From Bacillota bacterium (GTDB lineage Bacteria > Bacillota > Limnochordia > Limnochordales > DUMU01): 64,000 bases of DNA. Below, in pieces: positions 1-7,714 of this stretch (position 1 is its first letter; each line of letters begins with the position of its first letter). The notes below the pieces were generated by a model. The model did not search any database. It had not been told where the DNA came from and worked only from the letters and a program-made list of their open reading frames with translations. The stretch is from contig DUMU01000016.1 of NCBI GenBank assembly GCA_012839805.1, positions 1-64,000 on the forward strand. Reading direction: 5' to 3'. A program made the translations under genes and the position numbers.

Positions 1-451
1 CCACCTCTTGCCTTGAATATCCGCCCAGCGTGATGGTGGTCGTCTCCCGTATCGGAAGCTGTCCGCAGAGCTGATACTCCGTTCGACGCTTCTCTACCTG
101 GTCACGGCTGGCTCCACTGGACTGGCCCGTAACTTCGTACGCTATCAACTCATGTTCTTGGTTGAACTCCCAAACTTCTACGGCCGGCGGAACCCCTGGA
201 TCGTCAGTGCCACGCCTTGGGGTTCGCGTAGTCCTCGAGCGGTTGGTAGCAGTATCCCAGTCCACATAGGCAAACTCGCTCACGTTAATCTGGACGCCGG
301 GTTCTACTTCGTCCCAGCGCTTGCTCACACGGTAGTACCCGAGCTGCGACGGATTGTCGTTGCTTGGATCGTCGTTGTCGAGGTCTTTGTACGCCACGGT
401 GTATCCAAAACCTGTCAATCCACCCGAAGCACGTACGGTCGTTGCCCCCAT
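1..451 (-). CDS. hypothetical protein, 3' part off the window edge
   Basis: An uninterrupted minus-strand frame runs from an ATG at 451 to the window edge, giving at least 150 residues. I do not recognise the family. The product is polar, with an acidic Asp/Asn-rich stretch near residue 25 (DLDNDDPSNDNPSQ) followed by YYRVSKRWDE and many Thr/Ser/Arg residues. This looks like an extracellular or structural protein rather than an enzyme. No clear Shine-Dalgarno sequence precedes the ATG, and the frame upstream closes at a TGA three codons earlier. A second frame just upstream reads GEGNVTLDGGNDRT, which would make sense as an N-terminal extension, so a frameshift near 440-470 is possible and this may be the tail of a broken gene. 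Confidence 0.5.
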   Translation of the reverse strand, partial: MGATTVRASGGLTGFGYTVAYKDLDNDDPSNDNPSQLGYYRVSKRWDEVEPGVQINVSEFAYVDWDTATNRSRTTRTPRRGTDDPGVPPAVEVWEFNQEHELIAYEVTGQSSGASRDQVEKRRTEYQLCGQLPIRETTTITLGGYSRQEV

Positions 452-598
452 CGAGAGTCACGTTGCCTTCACCCTAACCGCGCCACCTCCCTATCGATGG
501 ACAACTATGCCTTGACCGGGGCGAGTCGCGTATGATTCTGGGGTATGCTTCCCGGAACCCTGAGGGCTACGATAACTCCGCCAGGAGTTCCGGCGCAT

Positions 599-748
599 TC
601 AGCCGCCGAAACCGAAAATCCGCCGGACCCGCAGCCGAAGACGGCGGGATAGCTCGGAAGCAAAGCGGACTATGGCAGCGGTCGCCTGGCAGATATTAAT
701 GGCCCGTGCGACCCCCGCGGCGCCCCGCCGGAGGAGGTCCCAGTCCAT
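599..748 (-). pseudogene. remnant of unknown gene, copy A
   Basis: A 49-residue minus-strand frame begins MDWDLLRRGAAGVARAIN and ends GFGG-stop. A second copy of the same sequence lies at 4408-4612, with different internal material. The two share the DWDLLRRGAA and RRLRLRV segments and the same tail. They are therefore differently deleted relics of one ancestral gene whose family I do not recognise. The flanking 749-853 stretch contains nothing I can interpret. Confidence 0.5.
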
Positions 749-853
749 GAGCTCCCCTTCCCCCGGCGCCCGTGGTTCGCCCTGTGGGCAGACGGCGCCT
801 GAAAGATGGTGGCATCATCCACATTGCCTGCGCCCGCCGTATTGACCTGCCGC

Positions 854-875
854 TTATTGCGAATTATAGTAATAA
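854..875. promoter_or_regulatory. possible Zur/Fur-type operator
   Basis: An AT-rich interrupted palindrome with TTATT and AATAA arms sits in very GC-rich DNA, about 40 bp ahead of a truncated Fur-family gene and a zinc-binding protein gene. About 7 of 11 half-site positions are complementary. Spacing and context fit a Zur-type box; the match to the Bacillus consensus is only partial. Confidence 0.35.
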
Positions 876-914
876 CGACAGTTTGTACTAGGGCAGGGAA
901 GGACGGAAAAGCAA

Positions 915-1112
915 GTGAGAACCGACGAAGCAGCGAAGCAGCTGCGCCGGCAGGGAGGCAGGACCACGCCCCAGCGCCGAGCGCTGGTTGAGCTACTGGC
1001 CGGCGCTGACCGGCCGCCGACGGCACCGGAGCTCCATACTAGGCTCGTTCAGCAATTCCCGGACATGGCCCAAGACGCTTCTATCAGCGAACGCATCGGC
1101 GACAAGGAGTAG
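915..1112 (+). pseudogene. truncated Fur-family (Zur-like) regulator
   Basis: The first 50 residues are a clear Fur-family winged-helix start: GGRTTPQRRALVELLAG, then PPTAPELHTRLVQQFPDM. After 'PDMAQD', where the family continues with the rest of the DNA-binding domain and the metal-binding dimerisation domain, the frame turns into unrelated sequence and stops at residue 65. Family members are about 130-150 residues, so the metal sites are lost. The start is GTG at 915 behind GGGAAGGA. The gene directly precedes a ZnuA-like gene, so the ancestor was probably the zinc regulator of that gene. The truncated product is unlikely to sense metal. Confidence 0.7.
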
Positions 1113-1128
1113 AAAGGAGTAAGTCAGA

Positions 1129-2184
1129 ATGAAGCGAGACAACCGGCAGGAACAGCATTATCAACAGCAACCCGCCAGGCGCCGGAACCGGCGCTATTTG
1201 CATTGGGCAGCCGGTCTTGCCTTGCTCTTGGGAGTGGTAAACGCTGCTCTCTCCCTCACCGCCCAATCCCGGGAATCAGGTAACATAGAAGTGGTTGCCA
1301 CCATCCCGCCTGTGGCTGACATCATCCAGGAGCTGGGTGGAGAGCGGGTGACGGTACATTCGCTACTGCCCGCGGGTGCAAGCCCGCACACTTTTGAACC
1401 GCGTCCGTCCGACGTCCGCCGCATCGCCACCGCTGATCTCATCGTCACGGTGGGTGAAGGCCTGGACGTCTGGGTAGAGAAGCTGCTGACGGCCGCCGGT
1501 TCATCCAAAACGACCCGGTTGGCTATTACCTCTGCCACCCGGCTTCTCCCGGCCAGGACCAACAGGATACTGGTTACGTCCACTCCGGAAAGTGGCCACA
1601 CAGATGCCGAGCACTCACATGACCATGACGACGAAGGTATGTACGATCCTCACGTGTGGCTCGATCCCGTACGGGTGCGGGATGACATCGCGCCAGCGAT
1701 TGTCGCGAGCCTGGCGAAGGTCGATCCCGCCGGCCGTTCGTACTATCAGTCTCGGCTCAAGCTGTACCAGGCCAAGTTGACTGAACTGGATCAGGAACTG
1801 AACCGTCTGTTGCAACCCTATCGCGGCTTCCGGTTCATTGCTTTCCACTCGGCCTGGCGGTATATGGCTGAACGGTATGGCCTGGAGGAAGCGGCTGCCA
1901 TCGAACCCTTCCCCGGGCGTGAGCCGTCACCCGCCTGGCTCGCCGAGCTGCAGAAGCTGGCCAAAGCGCAGAGTGCCTGTATCATCGTGGCGGAAGTGCA
2001 GTTCAACCCGCAGATAGCCCGCATGTTGAGCCAGGCGATCAATGGTGTGGTCGTTACGCTCGACCCTCTGGGCGGACCGGACGTAACCGGCCGCTCAACC
2101 TATTTGGAATTGATGCGCTACAACGCCACCGAGCTGGCGAAAGCCGCGCGGCAGGTCAGGGCCGAACGTGCAGACGGCAAGTAG
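1129..2184 (+). CDS. znuA: zinc/manganese ABC transporter substrate-binding protein
   Basis: This is a cluster A-I metal-binding lipoprotein/periplasmic protein of the ZnuA type, which hands Zn(II) to an ABC importer. After a basic N-terminus (RRRNRRY) and one hydrophobic segment at about 25-45, the mature domain starts at IEVVATIPPVADIIQELGG. Expected metal ligands are present: His in ASPHTFEPRPSD, His in DPHVWLDP, His in FHSAWRYMAERYGL and an acidic residue in LDPLGGPD. A His/Asp-rich loop (HSHDHDDE) sits just before DPHVW, typical of zinc rather than manganese proteins. The segment lacks a lipobox Cys. The start at 1129 follows AAAGGAG. The usual permease and ATPase partners are absent, so the protein must work with a transporter encoded elsewhere or is an orphan. 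Confidence 0.85.
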   Translation: MKRDNRQEQHYQQQPARRRNRRYLHWAAGLALLLGVVNAALSLTAQSRESGNIEVVATIPPVADIIQELGGERVTVHSLLPAGASPHTFEPRPSDVRRIATADLIVTVGEGLDVWVEKLLTAAGSSKTTRLAITSATRLLPARTNRILVTSTPESGHTDAEHSHDHDDEGMYDPHVWLDPVRVRDDIAPAIVASLAKVDPAGRSYYQSRLKLYQAKLTELDQELNRLLQPYRGFRFIAFHSAWRYMAERYGLEEAAAIEPFPGREPSPAWLAELQKLAKAQSACIIVAEVQFNPQIARMLSQAINGVVVTLDPLGGPDVTGRSTYLELMRYNATELAKAARQVRAERADGK

Positions 2185-2333
2185 TATGCGGCAAGCAATA
2201 CGCGGCGTTGGAAGCATGGATGATGTGCTGCACCCAGGCGAAGTTGGCGTTGCGCACGGGCGAGACGTCCCCCTGCGCGATCCGCCCATCGATGCCGCGG
2301 ATGGCCACGTTCATCTTCGCCAGCCGCCAGCCG
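2156..2333 (-). pseudogene. hsdM (type I methylase) fragment
   Basis: A short minus-strand frame reads WRLAKMNVAIRGIDGRIAQGD followed directly by NANFAWVQHIIH. Both are hallmark segments of HsdM, the methylase subunit of type I restriction systems. In an intact protein the catalytic NPPF motif lies between them, so an internal deletion has removed the active site. The fragment abuts an IS256-type transposase remnant in a different frame and reads into the end of the znuA-like gene. It marks a lost restriction locus. Confidence 0.6.
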
Positions 2334-2583
2334 GCAAAAGCTCCGAAACCTCCCGCGTGCGCCGGACGAACAGGGGCAGGATCCGGCTTTCGAACCGTTC
2401 TTCCAGGCCCCGCACCCGCGGACGGCGGAGGGTGCTGGTGGCAAGAGGCGTTGCCAGCTTCCGCGGCTTGCCGTAGCCGTTTCGGTAGCCAGAGGGGCCG
2501 TCAACGGCGGCCCGGCGCTGATAGCGGACGCGGCCCAGCAGCTCGGTCACCTCGACCTCCGTTTTTCCAAGAGGAGGGCACAC
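2311..2583 (-). mobile_element. IS256-family transposase N-terminal remnant
   Basis: The frame encodes the conserved N-terminal block of mutator/IS256 transposases: ELLGRVRYQRR, SGYRNGYGKPRKLATPLAT, LRRPRVRG and a segment ending LPLFVRRTREVSELLP. The match ends at about 2330, where the hsdM fragment begins. The catalytic DDE domain is gone, and I see no terminal inverted repeats, so the element is dead. Confidence 0.7.
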
Positions 2584-2720
2584 CGCCTAAGCACATTTCC
2601 ACACCTCTTGGGGGTTGCTCCTGCGCGGTAGGAATCTCCTATGTAGTGTAGAATACCCTACACCAGAAGGAGACAACAAGCCCGTTCGTGCCTGGGGCAA
2701 AAGCAAGGGGGTCAGACCGT

Positions 2721-4061
2721 ATGCACGTGAGTCGAGGAAGATTCCGGCATGGTTGGGCCAAGTGTCTGATTCGTCGAGGCTTCTTGGTTCCATGGGTGCT
2801 AAGCATATTGGCAACAGGCATGTTCCCGGGGATCAGGACGGTAGCCGCAGCTGAGCCGGTGGTGCTCCGCGTCGTGTCGGTGACTGACCCTGGCGAAAAC
2901 GAAATCCGCCAGGAGATTGCCCGCATGTTTGAGAAGCTGCACCCGGATATCAAAGTTCAACTGCTGCCCGTCTCCGACCGCGTAACCGAGCAGCTGGTGC
3001 GGATTGCAGGCGGCGATCCACCCGACGTGCTCTACCTGAATCCCTTCTTCTTCCGGTCTTTCGTACGTCAGAGCATCCTGCTGGACCTTACCCCCTACGT
3101 CCGCCGTGATGGTCTGGATACGAGCAAGCTGTACTCGTCATTCGTGCAGCAACTGCAAGATGACGGCAAACTCTATGCCATGCCTTTCGAAGTAACGTCC
3201 ATCGCCATGCTCTACAACCAGAGTGCTTTCGATGAAGTAGGTCTTCCGCTCCTTCCAACGAAGTGGAACGATGACAGGTGGAACTGGAAGGCGTTGGTAG
3301 AGTATGGAAGAAAACTGACCAGAGATAGAAACGGCGACAATAAGATAGACCAGTGGGCGATCGGCTTGGTTCTGGGTGCCCTTGACCAGATCACGTATCC
3401 GTTTGTGTTCCAGAATGGTGGTAAGATCTTTGACGACAAGACCAATCGCTTTCTTCTCAACTCAAAGGAGAGTGTGGAAGCACTCCAGTGGATCGCTGAT
3501 TTGATCAACAAGGAAAAGATCGCGCGCGCACCGATATGGGGTGGTGACGCTTTCCTCAATGAACAGGTAACGATGTTTCCGTTTGGACGATGGCTGAAGC
3601 AGTTCCAGTCGGCCAAATTTGCTTGGAATGCCGCCCCTCTGCCAAAGCAGCGGCAGGCAGCCACAATGCTAGTATGGCTGGCATATGGGATTGCTGCCAG
3701 TTCACCTCACAAAGAACAGGCCTGGGAGTTCTTGAAGTTTCTCATCTCTCCGGAAGTGCAAGTACTCAACACGTTGCGTGGCCAGGCTCTTTCAGCTCTG
3801 CCAGAGCTGGAGCAGCATGTCCTGTTCCAGAACGCGCCGCCGCGCGGTCACTATCAGGTATTTGCCGACGGCATTGCCTTCGCTCAACCAGTTCCGTATG
3901 CAGATAACGATGCGGCAGTGTCAGGTGAGATTTGGAACGCCCTCTACCCAGTTTGGCTGGGAAGGCGGAGTGCTCAGGAGGCAATGGACAGCATCGCATC
4001 GAAAGTTGAGAGTTTGTTGACAGAGAGCAAGAAGGGGATGGTCTCTCCCACGAAGAAGTAA
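2721..4061 (+). CDS. sugar ABC transporter substrate-binding protein
   Basis: A family 1 extracellular solute-binding protein of about 446 residues. It has a positively charged N-terminus, a hydrophobic signal at about 20-42 ending TVAAAEP, then the typical fold: VVSVTDPGENEIRQEIARMFEKLHPDI, DVLYLNPFF, LYAMPFEVTSIAMLYNQSAF, and aromatic residues suited to stacking sugar rings. It should capture oligosaccharides at the cell surface or in a periplasm. The ATG at 2721 follows AAGGGGGT at proper spacing and is preferred over a GTG at 2688. No permease genes accompany it; decayed sequence lies on both sides. An inverted repeat GTGTAG-N6-CTACAC at 2646-2663 could be an operator. Confidence 0.85.
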   Translation: MHVSRGRFRHGWAKCLIRRGFLVPWVLSILATGMFPGIRTVAAAEPVVLRVVSVTDPGENEIRQEIARMFEKLHPDIKVQLLPVSDRVTEQLVRIAGGDPPDVLYLNPFFFRSFVRQSILLDLTPYVRRDGLDTSKLYSSFVQQLQDDGKLYAMPFEVTSIAMLYNQSAFDEVGLPLLPTKWNDDRWNWKALVEYGRKLTRDRNGDNKIDQWAIGLVLGALDQITYPFVFQNGGKIFDDKTNRFLLNSKESVEALQWIADLINKEKIARAPIWGGDAFLNEQVTMFPFGRWLKQFQSAKFAWNAAPLPKQRQAATMLVWLAYGIAASSPHKEQAWEFLKFLISPEVQVLNTLRGQALSALPELEQHVLFQNAPPRGHYQVFADGIAFAQPVPYADNDAAVSGEIWNALYPVWLGRRSAQEAMDSIASKVESLLTESKKGMVSPTKK

Positions 4062-4091
4062 GCACCTCGACCATTGATGACAGCAGGAATC

Positions 4092-4126
4092 ACACCGGAG
4101 GCTTCCGGATCGGGAGTCTCCGGTGT
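4092..4126 (+). terminator. possible hairpin terminator after binding-protein gene
   Basis: A perfect 9-bp inverted repeat ACACCGGAG / CTCCGGTGT with a 17-base loop lies 30 bp past the stop codon. No T-run follows, so its strength is uncertain. Confidence 0.4.
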
Positions 4127-4166
4127 TAGTCTGAATCGGAGTGACACTTTGACATGGGCGGCACTC

Positions 4167-4310
4167 TCAAGCGAGCGCTGCCTCAAGCTTCGGGAAGAGC
4201 AGGTCTTGGTTGACGACCGTCATGCCGAAGAGGGCGTTTAACTCGTTGCATCGCTCCTCCGAGAGGTCAAGTTCGACGCCGAAACAAGCTCGAGGTTTCG
4301 TCAATAGGTG
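4167..4310 (-). pseudogene. C-terminal remnant of unknown gene
   Basis: A minus-strand frame encodes a plausible protein tail (TKPRACFGVELDLSEERC then NELNALFGMTVVNQDLLFP, ending LEAALA-stop) but has no start. The composition looks like real coding sequence. I cannot name the family. It lies in a 1-kb zone of decayed genes between 4062 and 5114. Confidence 0.35.
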
Positions 4311-4407
4311 TGTAAATGCGCATCAGGCGGCGGTTCCCTGCCGCGTGATCTCTATGCCGTCCTCGTACCGTGCGCCGGCGTAACCCCCACCAGGAGTTCC
4401 GGCGCAT

Positions 4408-4612
4408 TCAGCCGCCGAAACCTCGCGGGTCCAACAGGTCGTTCACTTCGGGGAGCCCCAGCTGGTTTAGAGCCGCGGCAATCTGCCGGACCCGCAGCCG
4501 AAGCCGGCGGATATTGATGGCCCGTGCAACCTCCGCGGCGCCCCGCCGGAGGAGATCCCAGTCCAACTTGGCGTTGGTGATCGCGATTATCCGCCCATTG
4601 TTCTTTTCCCTG
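4408..4612 (-). pseudogene. remnant of unknown gene, copy B
   Basis: The minus-strand frame reads ITNAKLDWDLLRRGAAEVAR, then RRLRLRVRQIAAALNQLGLP and EVNDLLDPRGFGG-stop. This is the longer relative of the relic at 599-748. No start codon is visible and the frame runs back into the PIN-domain relic. The family is not recognised. The pair brackets a 3.7-kb segment containing the two orphan binding-protein genes. Confidence 0.45.
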
Positions 4613-4618
4613 TCGCCT

Positions 4619-5014
4619 TTACTTACTTCCGGGCTCTCCCCGGTCCCCCTGTTGGGTCTCGGCCTCTTCAGCTATACCCCGGAGGAATTCCCCCGTGTCC
4701 TGGACCGGGATGGGAAATCCCTTGCGGACGCGTTCGGTCAGGATGTGGCGCCGGTCCAGGGAGATCAGGACATCGGCTTTCGCCTTGGCCGCCCCGGCCA
4801 GTACGTGCGCGTCTTTCGGGGCAACTAGGCCCGACCACTTCGCTTCCTCCTCCGGGGTGACTGGAGAAGCCACCTCGAGTTCGACCGAGCCCAGTAACCG
4901 GTAATAGCGGAGTAGGGGTTCCTCCGCGACGTTGGGTGGACGTCGCCGACCCCGAAGTCCTGGAAAAGCTTCTGGCCCAGCACTCGGCTTCCAGAATTGT
5001 CTGACATCGCGCAT
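4619..5014 (-). pseudogene. broken PIN-domain toxin gene
   Basis: The C-terminal half matches a PIN-domain ribonuclease: VTPEEEAKWSGLVAPKDAHV, then LAGAAKAKADVLISLDRRH and a QDTGEFL tail. The Asp residues of PKDAHV and SLDRRH correspond to the metal-binding carboxylates of the fold. The N-terminal half, which should hold the first catalytic Asp (VLLDSNVL-like), is scrambled between frames at about 4900-5014. I see no antitoxin partner upstream. The gene is most likely a dead toxin of a VapBC-like pair. 5020-5114 shows nothing. Confidence 0.55.
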
Positions 5015-5114
5015 GTCAATCCGGAAGCGGCACTAGTTCACCAGTACGGCATGCTAACCCCGGCTTTGGCACAGCCGGCAGGAGCACGAGTACGGCTAGC
5101 CCACCGCCGCGCCC

Positions 5115-7655
5115 TTACTCCAACCAAAATTCGAGCAGGACCGCCGAGTGCCTCGGGAAAGTGTACTCCACTTCTCGGCCGCTGATTTCCCGGCTCCGTT
5201 CATCGACTGTAATCAGGTTCGGGTTCGCCAGAGAGTTCGTCGCGCCAAGACTCTCGCTGTAAACAACATATTCGTTTACTCTTATGGCCTGACGATCCAG
5301 CGAGATTCTGCCCGTAATATCATCACCGAGTGAGCGATTGACCACTTTCACTACGACCCGCTGCTCGTCGCCTGTCGCCACCACATCCAAGTAGGGAATC
5401 TCCCTACCCTTGTAGGTATACGTAGGAGATTCCACCGTGAACTCGAGCAGCCTCGGAGCACGGTGCTGGGACCACAGCTTCATAACTAGGTAAGTTACCG
5501 AAGGGAACCACGTCTTATGGTCGTGGTTAATCAGTGCATTGTTCCACGAGCGAGATAGGGTAACATGGCGCAACCAGAGCGCGGGCGATGCCATGCCGAC
5601 GATGTCCGACCTTCTCTCCATACTGTTCAAGATTAGAGCTGCTCCGAGGCCCGACTGGAAATCAAGAGCGCCGGGGTTCCATTCGTCCAGCGCGATTTTG
5701 ACTTCCCTGTCGGGCGAGAAAATCTGGAGAAGACGATATTCATGCTCAAAGAAATCCTCAATATACAGGTTTGAGGCCATCACCTCCCAGTATGGTCCAC
5801 CCCAGTAACCGTGTACACTGACAAAGTCAGCCCGGCTGCCCATTTGCTTGATTACGTCAACGCTGAACCGGTTGACCGGATTGCGAGTGTCAAATGCCTC
5901 ATTGCCAGCCAACCCCGAGCCCACGACCCAGATCTTGTAGTCTGGGTATCTCTGACGAATGGCGTCAATAAACTCGATCGCCTTTAGGCTGTACTCTACG
6001 GCCCCCATTGCCCATTGCTCATTATCAATGGCCCAGTTGGTGACGTTGTACGGTTCCGGGTGCCCGTTGGCCGCGCGTACGGCCCCCCACTTGGAGTCGG
6101 GCGGGCCATTGACGTACTCGATCCAGTCCAGGGCATACTGTACACCCTTACTGATATTCAAAACGATGAGAGGCTCGGCACCGATGGCACGGACAAACTG
6201 GAGGTATTCATCGGTGCCGAAGTTGTTGGGATCTGTACCTCCCACCCCATCCCAGTCAAAAATGGGGCCCACAGGACGCTGGTCAACCGGACCAATCCCG
6301 TCCGTCCAGTTGTAGGTGGAGGCAAAACAGCCCCCCGGCCACCGGACGATCGTAGGTTTCAATGCTTTCACGGCCTCGAGCAGATCGTCGCGGAAAGGCA
6401 ACCCTACTCGGTTGGCGAGAGGCATTAGGGAAACTTGATCGATATAGTACGTTCCCGCCTTTTGCACAGCGATGTAAAACTCGGCGTCGAGGTCGGATTT
6501 AGCCGGTGTTAGCCGGAAGGTATGCTTTTTCCAATCGGATTCGATGTTCTGCAGACATGCACGCGCGTAGACCTCGCCACCCCCCTTCTCCCGCAGACCG
6601 ACCTCCACCGGTCCGGTGCTGTCAGGACTCCGCAGATAAACATAGCCGTCCAGGGTGACTCCTTCTCGTGCCGGCACGTTCAGCTGCCGAATTCCTTCCG
6701 GCGCGGGCAGATCCTCCGCGACGATCATCTCCAGGCTTCGCTTGGAATTGAGCGGGTTGGTATCGGATGGCTGAACCCGGACCTTGCCGGAGGCATTTCC
6801 GGTCGGCAACCACATAAAAGCCATGCTTTTTACTGCAGGCAGAGGATCCTGAGAAAACTCCGGCCGGAACAAAACAGTTCCGTCCGGTGTCATCACTTTG
6901 ACGTCGCGGAATTCGGCCGCGGTATTCCAGGTCCCCAGACCTATCTTTCCGCGGGGAAAGGTGCTATCCCTGATTTCGTGTATAAGTCTCGAGTCGAGAT
7001 ACAGGCGGATCCGGTCTTTGATTACCTCTACCCTGATCTGGTACCACTTATCTGGCTGTACGGACCCAGGAGTTGAAGCAATCACTGTCCGAACGCCGTT
7101 TATCTCCCTCTCGACCGCATGCCGGCTATTAACCCACCCGCCGATGTTCCACCAATAGAAGTTCCGCCCGTCCCGGGCGCGGAAGATGATGAGAAATCCC
7201 TCAGCTCCTTGAATCTTGCGGGCACTGAGTTCCAGAACATAGTCTGACCACGTTTCATCTCCGCCAAAGGCACGGTTGTCAGGCGACAATGACAGTTGGT
7301 ATAGTGAGCCGCCTCCCTCACCCCAGTTACCGGTTCGAGGCATCAAGTGGCGGCTGGGTCGCAAGTTCCGTCCAAGTTCTGCCAGATCCAAGTGCCACAG
7401 CTCAAAGCTCCGTTCAGTGAGCATTTCGGCATGGAGGCCAAGATCGACGGAGTGCAGTATGTGTTCAAGAAACTGCCCGTAAATCCAGGGACTGATCTCT
7501 CTGACAGTCTGTGCCGACTGAACCCGGATCACTGCCTGCGGGCTGTTCCCGTCCTCCGGTGGCCCGTTCTCTGCGAGGGGCTGGGCATGGACGACGGCGC
7601 TTTGCAGGATGAGGACGAGCGAGCTGACCAGCAGAACCACGACTTGTAGCACCAT
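5115..7655 (-). CDS. secreted GH51 alpha-L-arabinofuranosidase, multidomain
   Basis: A large exported arabinofuranosidase (about 846 residues) that should remove terminal L-arabinofuranose from arabinan or arabinoxylan. The ATG at 7655 follows GGGGGG and is followed by a good signal peptide (MVLQVVVLLV...VVHAQP); longer starts would destroy it. A GH51 N-terminal stretch (ISPWIYGQFLEHILHSVDLG) is followed by an inserted LamG-like beta-sandwich at about 130-256 and a carbohydrate-binding-like sandwich at about 280-413. The catalytic barrel then shows VRWPGGCFASTYNW, the probable acid/base Glu in WAIDNEQW (about 546) and the nucleophile Glu in IALDEWNPG (about 658). It is the last gene of the arabinose operon, next to another exported glycosidase. 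Confidence 0.88.
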   Translation of the reverse strand: MVLQVVVLLVSSLVLILQSAVVHAQPLAENGPPEDGNSPQAVIRVQSAQTVREISPWIYGQFLEHILHSVDLGLHAEMLTERSFELWHLDLAELGRNLRPSRHLMPRTGNWGEGGGSLYQLSLSPDNRAFGGDETWSDYVLELSARKIQGAEGFLIIFRARDGRNFYWWNIGGWVNSRHAVEREINGVRTVIASTPGSVQPDKWYQIRVEVIKDRIRLYLDSRLIHEIRDSTFPRGKIGLGTWNTAAEFRDVKVMTPDGTVLFRPEFSQDPLPAVKSMAFMWLPTGNASGKVRVQPSDTNPLNSKRSLEMIVAEDLPAPEGIRQLNVPAREGVTLDGYVYLRSPDSTGPVEVGLREKGGGEVYARACLQNIESDWKKHTFRLTPAKSDLDAEFYIAVQKAGTYYIDQVSLMPLANRVGLPFRDDLLEAVKALKPTIVRWPGGCFASTYNWTDGIGPVDQRPVGPIFDWDGVGGTDPNNFGTDEYLQFVRAIGAEPLIVLNISKGVQYALDWIEYVNGPPDSKWGAVRAANGHPEPYNVTNWAIDNEQWAMGAVEYSLKAIEFIDAIRQRYPDYKIWVVGSGLAGNEAFDTRNPVNRFSVDVIKQMGSRADFVSVHGYWGGPYWEVMASNLYIEDFFEHEYRLLQIFSPDREVKIALDEWNPGALDFQSGLGAALILNSMERRSDIVGMASPALWLRHVTLSRSWNNALINHDHKTWFPSVTYLVMKLWSQHRAPRLLEFTVESPTYTYKGREIPYLDVVATGDEQRVVVKVVNRSLGDDITGRISLDRQAIRVNEYVVYSESLGATNSLANPNLITVDERSREISGREVEYTFPRHSAVLLEFWLE

Positions 7656-7714
7656 GGTTATACCCCCCTGGCGGGCATTAGCAGCCCATGTTTCCCCGGC
7701 GTCACTCCTGCCAC

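Noticed and set aside
152..535. 127-codon plus-strand frame at the left edge
   Set aside because: Its product is Val/Arg-rich and motif-free; the opposite strand holds a more protein-like open frame running off the window.
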